Source: an uncultured Prevotellaceae bacterium (GTDB lineage: Bacteria; Bacteroidota; Bacteroidia; Bacteroidales; Bacteroidaceae). From it: DNA of 64,000 nt. Location of the stretch: assembly GCA_946534585.1 (NCBI GenBank), contig CAMNCV010000146.1, forward strand, positions 1-64,000, written 5' to 3'. Both the position numbers and the translations under genes were made by a program. This document shows, in pieces, positions 18,837 to 28,600 of the stretch. The notes below the pieces were generated by a model that worked only from the letters and a program-made list of their open reading frames with translations, made no database searches and was not told the DNA's origin. Each line of letters opens with the position of its first letter. The stretch's first letter is position 1.

Positions 18837-20252
18837 CTATTTTATAATCTTTGGCAATGGCAGAGCCGGGGGATTGTCGTCGCTGAGGATAATCGGCGAG
18901 TGTTTCTGCTCTGTGCCAGAACCCTTCGCCAGGACGTCGTCAGAGGATGGAGACTTCTGTTTGTCAAACTCCATAAACTGCTCCAACAGCGATGCGCTAC
19001 GTAGATTGTCAGACTTGCCGCCGTTGGCAACCTTCATCACACGAGCATATATGGCATAGCGCGACAGGGCATTGAACGACAGCTCCGTACTCGTGATAAC
19101 GCTGTTCATCAGACTCTCCCACGTCGGACGGTAGAAGTTTTTCTTTATAACATAATACGTTCTGCCAGTGTATTCCGTGCCTGTATATTTCTCGCCCACG
19201 GTCAGGTAGAGTGCTCCGCCCTGATACCATCTTAGTTTCTCGCCCGTGTAGTTGCCGCTCCTGGCCAATTCGTAACCGAAAGAGCCCGGCTCCATGTCGT
19301 GCTCGCCCAGCAGCAGGTTATATGTCTTATTAGACTTACTGAGTATGGCATACTTCTCGCTGAATTCGTTCTCTGTGCTTGTGTCATAGTGAATATTGAG
19401 ATAGTAGCCGTTGCGCTGACACGAGGTAAAGACAGAGATATACTTTTCTTCAGGTTCGTCATACTTGGGATAGTACTCATCATGAAGTTTGCCGATGCCA
19501 TGACCTATGGCTTCATGCTGGAGCACTTGTTCGAAATAGTCCTTCTGCATCTTCCTTCCGCCTGTGTATGAGCAAGATATCGGCACATACGACAATGCAA
19601 ATCCCACTGGCACTGAATCTCTAACAGTGAGGGGTTCCGGCATTAGAGTCACTCCGGCATACTGATTGCTATTGAGCAGAACGATGACTTGTGAGTTTCT
19701 TATTGACATTCCGTAGTTTTTAAGCACCTTGGAGGCATACTCCTGTATCTTTATTGAGTCGCCATATATATCTACATCGCTTGTGGATTTCAGTCGGGTG
19801 CCAAACAGCGTGTTGCGTTTCTCAGTAGTTATACCGCTCTGTTCTGACACTGTGTTTACGCCAATCACATCGCAGTATTCACGCAGTGAGGCCATGGGTT
19901 CTGATGCAAACAGGGCATCAACGGTCTTTTTCAGGGCATTGGAGTAAGTGCCGTTGGTGATGTCATTCTCAGAAAATCCGTCGCCCATGATGATAATGGG
20001 GAAACCGTTGCCTTTTGTGTGAGTTACGAGTCTTGACACTGTACCCAAGCCATCATATACGATATCACCCTCCCTTACGGAGAAGTCGTCATTCTCACTG
20101 CCACAGGCTGCAAGCATCATGGCAAGCAGGGCTGTGACAGAGAATATGGAGAGACGCGCTAATGACATAGTGCGTGATAACAGTTGTGTGTAACTTATGT
20201 TTTTCATTTTGCGTTTTAGATTTTTTGTTTTTGTATTATTCATTGTAATCAT
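18837..20252 (-). CDS. Peptidase M64-family (IgA-peptidase-like) lipoprotein
   Basis: Lipobox ALLAMMLAACGSE; MGDGFSENDI; zinc motif HEAIGHGIGKLHDEY. Confidence 0.85.
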   Translation of the reverse strand: MITMNNTKTKNLKRKMKNISYTQLLSRTMSLARLSIFSVTALLAMMLAACGSENDDFSVREGDIVYDGLGTVSRLVTHTKGNGFPIIIMGDGFSENDITNGTYSNALKKTVDALFASEPMASLREYCDVIGVNTVSEQSGITTEKRNTLFGTRLKSTSDVDIYGDSIKIQEYASKVLKNYGMSIRNSQVIVLLNSNQYAGVTLMPEPLTVRDSVPVGFALSYVPISCSYTGGRKMQKDYFEQVLQHEAIGHGIGKLHDEYYPKYDEPEEKYISVFTSCQRNGYYLNIHYDTSTENEFSEKYAILSKSNKTYNLLLGEHDMEPGSFGYELARSGNYTGEKLRWYQGGALYLTVGEKYTGTEYTGRTYYVIKKNFYRPTWESLMNSVITSTELSFNALSRYAIYARVMKVANGGKSDNLRSASLLEQFMEFDKQKSPSSDDVLAKGSGTEQKHSPIILSDDNPPALPLPKIIK

Positions 20253-20263
20253 AAGCCGAATTA

Positions 20264-20293
20264 TGAATTATGAATTATGAATTATGAATTATA
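20264..20293. repeat. (AATTATG)n 7-bp tandem repeat
   Basis: gaattatgaattatgaattatgaattatgaattat. Confidence 0.9.
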
Positions 20294-20849
20294 TATTGTC
20301 TCTCACTGCCACGGCATAGGCATAGCCTTTCTCCTTGTTTATGCCGCTCTGCATGGTCACTCCGTGCATACGCTCGGAGGTAAGGCAAGACTTCATATCG
20401 TCAGTGATGCCCTCACCCGTCAGTTTCAGCAGTGCTTCCTTGCGCGTCCACAGTTCGGTAAACGTATCGTCGGGACTTTCTGCCGACAGTATCTGTTGCA
20501 TCTCGTCGTCACTCATGCAGTAGCGCGCCAGTCGCTCATTATAGCGTCCTATGCGCTCCACGTCGATGCCACATTCCCTGTCACTCACCACGCAAGCCAC
20601 GGCAGCCTTGCAGTGTGACAGGTTGAAATAGACTGGTGGCGTGTATGGTTTGCCATGCTCTGCAATCGAAAACTCTGGCTGCCATCCCAGCATCTGTTCA
20701 AGCAGCAGGTATGCCTCGGCACACTCACGCTGTCCTTGCTCCTGCTTGTAGGCCAAGGCTTTCTGCCTACGCCACTCGGGCAAGCGGGCAAGCAAAGTGC
20801 TCAATGGCTCAGGATTGCTGAAGTCGTCCTTTATCTTGTAGTTTATCAT
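20289..20849 (-). CDS. 4'-phosphopantetheinyl transferase superfamily protein
   Basis: CGIDVERIGRYNERLA and FTELWTRKEALLKLTGEGI motifs. Confidence 0.88.
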   Translation of the reverse strand: MINYKIKDDFSNPEPLSTLLARLPEWRRQKALAYKQEQGQRECAEAYLLLEQMLGWQPEFSIAEHGKPYTPPVYFNLSHCKAAVACVVSDRECGIDVERIGRYNERLARYCMSDDEMQQILSAESPDDTFTELWTRKEALLKLTGEGITDDMKSCLTSERMHGVTMQSGINKEKGYAYAVAVRDNI

Positions 20850-20915
20850 CTGTTCGCAAAGTTACGAATTTTTAAGGAATTAAACCGTATATTTTCACTA
20901 AAAAAACATTAAAAA

Positions 20916-20960
20916 GGCAAAAGAGCCGACAAAACCTGAAGTTTTGCCGGCTCTTTTGCC
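20916..20960. terminator. Bidirectional rho-independent terminator
   Basis: GGCAAAAGAGCCGACAAAAC ctgaa GTTTTGCCGGCTCTTTTGCC, 20-bp stem with one mismatch. Confidence 0.85.
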
Positions 20961-20981
20961 TGATAATTCATACACGGTGGG

Positions 20982-22586
20982 TTATATGCTTGGCCGCGCA
21001 TCGTACGCATGATGCGGATAGTCAGTAGTGAAATGCAATCCGCGACACTCCTTGCGTTCTATCGCCCAACGTGTGATGAGGTACGCCACGTTAATCATGT
21101 TGCGCAGTTCGCAGATGTCCTTCGTTGGCGTCACACGTTTAAACAGAGCCTCGGTTTCTTCATACAAGGTATCGAGACGTACCCACGCACGCTTCAGACG
21201 GAGGTCGCTGCGCACAATGCCTACATAGTTTGACATCACCGTGCCTACCTCATGCACGCTCTGCGTTATCAACACCTTTTCCTCATTGGTCATGGTTCCC
21301 TCGTCGTTCCACTCGGGTATCATGGTGTTGAAGTCATATTCATCAATATGCTCCAGCGAATGGCGTGATGCCGTCTCTGCATATACCACGGCCTCAATGA
21401 GTGAGTTGGAAGCCAGACGGTTGCCGCCATGCAGTCCGGTGCATGAACATTCACCCACGGCATACAGTCGCTTGATGCTCGACTGACCGTTGAGGTCAAC
21501 CTTGATGCCGCCACACATGTAGTGGGCAGCAGGGCGCACGGGGATGTATTCCTTCGTGATATCTATGCCTATGCTCAGGCATTTCTGATAGATATTGGGG
21601 AAGTGATGCTTCGTCTCCTCTGGGTCTTTGTGGGTCACGTCAAGACATACATGGTCTATGCCGTGTATTTTCATTTCCTTGTCAATGGCACGCGCTACGA
21701 TGTCACGTGGCGCAAGCGACAAGCGCTCGTCGTATTTCTCCATGAATGTTTCGCCGGTAGGCAGTCGCAGTATGCCGCCATAGCCACGCATAGCCTCGGT
21801 GATGAGGTAGGCAGGATGGGTCTCGCCCGGGTGATATAGCGATGTGGGGTGGAACTGCACAAACTCCATGTCGGCCACGGTTGCCTTTGCACGGTAAGCC
21901 ATTGCCTCGCCATCGCCTGTAGCTATGACGGGGTTGGTTGTCGTAAGATATACAGCACCGCAACCTCCTGTACACATTACGGTGACTTTTGACAGATAGG
22001 TATCGACTTTCTGTGTCTCTGGATTTAACACGTACGCACCGTAACACTCTATGTCGTTTGACTGGCGCGTAACCTCTATGCCCAGATGGTGCTGTGTGAT
22101 TATCTCAACAGCAAAGTGGTTTTCTTTTATCTCTATATCGGGATTACTGCGCACTGCCGCCATCAGTCCACGCTGTATCTCTGCGCCGGTGTCATCAGCA
22201 TGATGAAGTATGCGGAATTCTGAGTGTCCGCCTTCACGATGCAGGTCGTACAAACCGTCTTCGTTCTTGTCAAAGTTCACGCCCCACTGCACCAACTCCT
22301 TTATCTGAGATGGTCCCATGCGTACTACCTGATCCACGGCGGCAGGGTCTGAGATGTAGTCGCCGGCAATCATCGTGTCATTGATATGTTTCTCAAAATC
22401 ATCAACGATAACATTCGTGACAGAAGCCACGCCGCCCTGGGCACGTGTGGTATTAGCCTCATCAAGGGTGGTTTTACATATAAGGCATATCTTGCCCTTC
22501 TTTGCTCTTGCTACTTTCAGAGCGTAACTCATACCGGCTACTCCTGCGCCGATAATAAGGAAGTCATATTTATATACCATAAGCAA
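20982..22586 (-). CDS. nadB: L-aspartate oxidase
   Basis: FAD-binding YDFLIIGAGVAGMSYALKVA; TRAQGGVA; EFVQFHPTSLYHPG; RPAAHYMCGGIKVDLNGQSSIKRLYAVGECSCTGLHGGNRLASNSLIEA. Confidence 0.97.
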   Translation of the reverse strand: MLMVYKYDFLIIGAGVAGMSYALKVARAKKGKICLICKTTLDEANTTRAQGGVASVTNVIVDDFEKHINDTMIAGDYISDPAAVDQVVRMGPSQIKELVQWGVNFDKNEDGLYDLHREGGHSEFRILHHADDTGAEIQRGLMAAVRSNPDIEIKENHFAVEIITQHHLGIEVTRQSNDIECYGAYVLNPETQKVDTYLSKVTVMCTGGCGAVYLTTTNPVIATGDGEAMAYRAKATVADMEFVQFHPTSLYHPGETHPAYLITEAMRGYGGILRLPTGETFMEKYDERLSLAPRDIVARAIDKEMKIHGIDHVCLDVTHKDPEETKHHFPNIYQKCLSIGIDITKEYIPVRPAAHYMCGGIKVDLNGQSSIKRLYAVGECSCTGLHGGNRLASNSLIEAVVYAETASRHSLEHIDEYDFNTMIPEWNDEGTMTNEEKVLITQSVHEVGTVMSNYVGIVRSDLRLKRAWVRLDTLYEETEALFKRVTPTKDICELRNMINVAYLITRWAIERKECRGLHFTTDYPHHAYDARPSI

Positions 22587-22655
22587 TGTTATGTTTTTTG
22601 TGTATTAAGTAGGTGTGCATAATTATTTTTATAATATTGCGAGCATACCTCGCTT

Positions 22656-25600
22656 TTACCTTGTCAATGAGAATTTTATGCCCAGTCCGAAGTCTTGCGT
22701 AACGGTTGGGTATGAACCTGAAGACAACAACGGCGTATTAGTCTGACGGTCATAATAGAAACTCATTGACATCAGTTTCGAAATGCTGTATTCTGCCGAG
22801 AAAGCAAGTTTGAAAGCATTGTTGCCTGACGTTGCCGATGAACTTGCCGTTGCAATGTCTCGCGTGATGGCTGCTTGCTGGCGGTAACTCATGTCAAGGC
22901 GCAGGTTTAGGTCGTGGGCAAAACCTTTCACTCTCGTGTTTCCACTCGATGTTGAAGACTGACTTTCATCGTCAGCATTACCCTTCTTCTTATTCTTCAA
23001 CACGAGTGGCGACTTGCCGCGGAATGGATTAAAGTCACTTATCTTATAGCCCATACCCACTACCCAGTCTTTAGATAGTGCCTCGTTAATCTGTACGCTG
23101 GTCATCGACAGCGTCAACACGCGAGTCGTCTTATATTCCACCTTAAACGACATGTTATTCGGTAACGTGAAGTCTATACCAAGCAATGGAGAGAAGGCCT
23201 CGTTGATACTAACGGTTGACACGTTAAACATGGAGTTTGGCACGACACGGCCATCGTCAGTAGCATCTGTAATATATCCGATGCGATCTCCCATATACGA
23301 CATATAGGTGGAGTAAGAACTGTATGAACCCACTGCATATACGCTCTTATATGAATGGTTGATATTAAAGCTCTTGAAGTGATCCTTAAACCATTGTATC
23401 TGCGTAAGTCCGCTGAAGCGAAGCGTCCAGTTTGGCAACATACTCGTTATGGCAGGGAAAATGCTTAGCCCTTTGTAACCTGTATAGGCATTGAGGAATG
23501 CCGGTATCATTACGTCGGCACTGTATTTATTTACCTCTCCGTAGTCTGGATTAAAGCGTTGACCTGCGTATGCTGTACCACTTGGATAGCGCGTGCCTAC
23601 ATACTGTCTCTGCACACGTGCCTGATAAGCATCGAGTAGCGAACAGAATTCGCTGAATGAAGCAGAATGATAACCATTGTTGGCATCGCCAATGCCCTCA
23701 AAGGCTGACTTGATACTTACTGTCGTCATGGTGAATGTGCCGCTCTGCGTAGTCGGACTGCCGACATACATGTATTGTATCGACTTATTCTTGGTAAGAG
23801 TATGAGCCATGTTGAGATCAACCTTCAGATTATTGAATGGTTCAAGCGTCATCTTAATCTGCAAATCCTGCGTACTGTTGGTTGTTGCAGGAGTAGATAC
23901 TGACTCATTCTGTAATAGCCATCCATTTTCCTTCGCACGGTCTATGTAACTATCACCGATGAAACCAAATGCAAAGTCCAGTCCCGGGGTCAGCACGTTG
24001 TCTTTCCTCTGTCCAAAGACATCACCGACAGTCGGCAGGAAACCGGGAAGTGCCATAGAGTATTGATTGCGATAACTGATGGAGATATTGCGAACAGACA
24101 TTGCTACACGAGCTACTCTTTGCGCTATCTTGTACCACGTGAGATTCTCAAGTGGTTCAAGGGCTACGACTGACAGTTTCATCTTGACGGCAGTATCCGC
24201 ACGGTTAATAAGTTTTATTTTGTTGTCGTCAACGCGCTTGTATTTAACTGGTATGGGCTTTCCTTTTGCGTCCTTGGCCGTAACAAGCAGACGGTTTGAC
24301 TTCTTTCCGTGCGTTATTACGATAGAAGTATCGGCTGCCAAAGTCAACTCTCTTGTATAAGTGTTACGCTTAATCTTCTGCGCCTTAGCCTTTTCTTCGG
24401 CTGCAGTCTGCGCAGCCTTGGCTTTCTCCTTTTCTTCTGGAGAGAGGCTTTCGTCCTGTTCCTCCTGTTTCTTCTTTTCTTTCTCGGCCTTTTCTTGCTC
24501 TTGCTGTTTTTTCTTCTTCGCAGCCTCAGCAGTTGATGTTTTTTTCTTTGGCTTGCCTACACTCTCGTTTACTTTCTTGAGGAAAGGCACGTTATTATAC
24601 AACTTCACCATATCAAGGGTGGAATTGATAGTGATGTTGCGCGTATTGCTGATAGTGTTACCATATTTCACTATGCCATCTTCTTCTGAGCCACGCGCCC
24701 AGTGATATGTTGCTGCGTATGTACCATCTGCCTTAAGCCAATCGAATATCGGTATAAGATTGAGCGGAAGCTGATAAGAGGCATTGAACGACTGGTTGTA
24801 GTCAAGAGGAGTACCCATGTGCTTAATACTTGTCCACACCGAATCCTTCCACGCTGCGTAGCCATCAGGATTGAGGTCTTTATTGACCTGTGTATAAGGC
24901 TCCTCCACTTCTGCACGCGTAGCACTCTGGAAGCTCATGCGCAAGTTGCGCGTCAAGTCCCATCGTATGGAGAAAGAACGGTTCCATAGGAATTGTGAAC
25001 TGAATGTAACAGGCAAACTGGCTTCATTACTGAGGTCATCCAAATCACGCAACTGCTGTTCGTAGTAAGTGCGTGTCATATCGGTATTTGCTGATATATT
25101 CTGCGGCAACCAATTAAGCGTAAACTTCTTTAAAATATCAAGATACTTCGATTTAGACTTTAGTTTCTTAAATGGTTCAAATGACTTATATACAGGAGTC
25201 CAAGAGTAATTTATGGAGCCACGCCATGTATCATCATTCTCATACACGGTAGTCTCACCATCAGAATGACGGTGTGAGTGACTATATGAGAATGAGAAGT
25301 TAGCAGGATCGTATGGCATAGGATGACGCTTTGTTGCAATACCGATACGCATTCCTGACAATGAAAGGTTTTTACTGACAGTATTTGTTACGGCGATACT
25401 CTCAATAGAATCCTTTTCATGCTGTGAGCCAGCTGATTCAAGCGCATCTTCCAGCAACATATCAGTATCTAAAGGATTATACTTTGGCGATGTACGCTCA
25501 CGTGTAACACTATAATACAAAGGAATGTTTACCTTGGCTTTCTCGGGGAAAAAACGTCCCAAATCCATTTGCGTCGTTACAGAATACGTACCATATTTTT

Positions 25601-28600
25601 CCATCGTACGCTCTAAGACTTTCTGTTCTATACCACCAAAGCCATCACTTATGTACTTGCCTGTAGCTTGAATAGAGGCGAAATCTGATAATTGCAGATC
25701 AAGGTTAGCAGATGCAGCCCAGCCTCCATTGCTTTCTGGTTCGAGCAATCGTAGCTCGTTGACCCACACCTCGCCATCTTTTACATCAGCAGACAAGTTA
25801 CGTACACCTATCATCATCGTACGCACCTCTCCTAATGAAGGATTACCAACGATAGACATCTTATTGTTTTGATTATCGCTATCGTAGGATGAATATATGG
25901 CATTGATAGAAGCCTTACCCTGCGACTTAAGCAGATTACGCTGTTTTTTGAGTGCAGTAAGTTTCTTCAGGTCGATATTAAGCATATTTTCAGCTGGCCA
26001 TACAACGGCACAGTCAGCATTAGAGTATGTGCTGTATATTCCTGCAGGAGTGAGCTTTAATGGTATCTCATACTCATAGTAGTTATTGTTGTAGTCAGAA
26101 CCGAGGCGAAAGAACAATGCCAGTTGTGAGTTCTGCAGGTTAGTGGTATTCTGTTCAAGCGCATTAGCATGTACAAACATCTGCAGACGCTTGTAATAAC
26201 GCATGTCATAGTTGGTATTCTTATATACAGCTACGGCATCTCCTTTTGACATGTTGGTGACATCCATACGCAGTGCCTGCTCATTGTTTTCAGTAAGCTG
26301 TGGCTGCGAAGGATCAACGACACGGCTTATACCAGGTGGCAACACATAGTTTACGGGGGTCTTATCGTTGTTTTCCTCGATACTTATTGCCGATGCCATA
26401 AACTGTGCTGTAGGGTTGGGTGAAGCCCCCTTTAGCTGCTGTTCATATATGCGCCAGTCACCGCGCACGAGGTCAAGACTTGCGAAACGCAGTATTGTAG
26501 GTTCTTCAAAGCCTTTCATATACATACGCATGAAGCGTATTGAAGAGAAATCAGAAATAGAACCTATCTTCTTTCCAGAATTGATTGGAATACGGAATTG
26601 ATACCACGTCACGGTTTCTTTCTTTCCATTACGCAACGTTGTGCTTGCTTCACGCTTATCCACAATATACTCATTTGCTCCAACATCCATGTGGTTGGGA
26701 TCTATATATATGGTATAATCGTAATAGTTTTCGTATTCGTTGAGCGTATAGTCCTGATTGATATCCTCCACATCAGGCGTTGTCTTATATGAAGTATCGT
26801 AAGCCTCAGTACGCGTATCAGAGTCAGGAGAGTTTCCTTGAGGATTGTTGATGTATTTGTAGCGGTCAAGGATTGAGGTCTGTGCGGCATCCCAATCAGA
26901 GCCACGGAAATAGTGATAGTTATCGCCAGCAGGGTCGTTGAGTATTGCTGCGCGTACACTATCATTGACCACAGTGTTTCTTACGCTATTAAGAAATCCC
27001 TGATAAGACTCCCACTGTTGTTCTTCTTCATCAGTAAGTCCGTTGTAACCAACATCTTGTTTGCTTCGCGAGCCACTCGTTGTGGCGAAAGCATAGTTTA
27101 TTGTATTCTGTACAGGAATGAAGCCCCATTGTGTTGAGTCAAGACGCGTAGCTTCACCATCAGCTACAGGCATACCACTTTCGTAGAACTTCTTACCATC
27201 ATAGAGAATATCCTCTGACACTTCACCCAGATTTATATGCAGTTCGCCTGCATGCTTGTCAGCAGTTCCATCAGCACGAGTATAGACATAGGGGTCCATC
27301 AGCCAGAACTCCACATACTCTATGTTTGACTCCTCAAAGTCGCTTGTATCAAGTTTGCGCATCATTCCACCCCACGACTGTGCAGGATTAGGCAATAAGC
27401 CTTGTTGTGTAAGCGAAGGATTGAAGTTGTATGGTCCACGCTCCGATGGATAGTAAGCCAGATTAAGCACACGTATGGTGTTTGTCACGCCATTATATGT
27501 ATTCTGGTCGCGATTAGGGTATAGCTCATTAACATAGACCTCTCTCACGTAGTGATTTGACAATTGGTCAAGGTCGTTCTTAATATGACTTGGCGTAAGC
27601 GTAGATGAGCGCGTGGTGAAGAGTTTATCTATCGTGTACCAAGCGAGCCTTGCACGGTTATAACCAGACTCAAGTGTAGATTTGCTGTATGTGTTACGTC
27701 CTTCCGTAGGTACACTTGCCAGCGTCCATGCCGTTGGCGTACTGATATCTATACCGTTGGTGGCACTCTCGAAGTCATCAATATAAGATGCATTATCCTG
27801 CGTTCCACTCGCCATACTGCTGAAAAGTTTTGCAAATTCCACATTCATCTTCAGGCTCGAAGGTTGCGAGACATGCAGGAATGGTATGTAATTCAGCATA
27901 GTCGTAAGCCATTGGCTCTCGGTTTTCCAGTTCAGATTAAGACCTATGAGTGTATTGTTTACAGGTTCGCTACCCATTGTCACCTTTGATGTCAGACTCT
28001 GCTCAGATAAGTGTTGGAACGTACCGCTCAACATGAAGTCTTTTGAAAAATCATATTCCCAGTTAAGACCAAACATAGTTTTGCGTTGCATACCGTAGTC
28101 AGAGTTGCTTTCCAATGACACATTGACAGCAGTTCCTGCATCTATTATGCTTTGGTTGAGGATTGTAACCTCACCTGCTGAATAGTCCACTGAGTAGTCG
28201 CTGCCTTCTGTCAGTTCTACACCAGCCGCTGTAACCTTAACACTTCCTTGTGGTACATTATATGCACCGAGACTTATAACATTGGCTGCAGAGCCCTTAT
28301 ACTGACCTACAAGAATATATTTGTTTTTCTCTGCTATCTGTTTCGCAACTGTCCGTGTAGTATCATAGAGTTCCTGATAGCGATATTTTGCAGCAACATC
28401 GTCACTAACCCCGCGCGAGCGTAGCGCATTATACATACCTGTGCCGAACGGCTCAGCCGAGGGGAAGAATACGCGCCCGTTACTTATGGTATAACCGTCC
28501 ACATAGTCAAAGAAGCCATTTGAGTGTGTCTTATTGTTATTATCCAGACGGTCTGCACCCATGAGTTTTATGAGAGGCTCACGCTTTACCTGCGTCTCGG

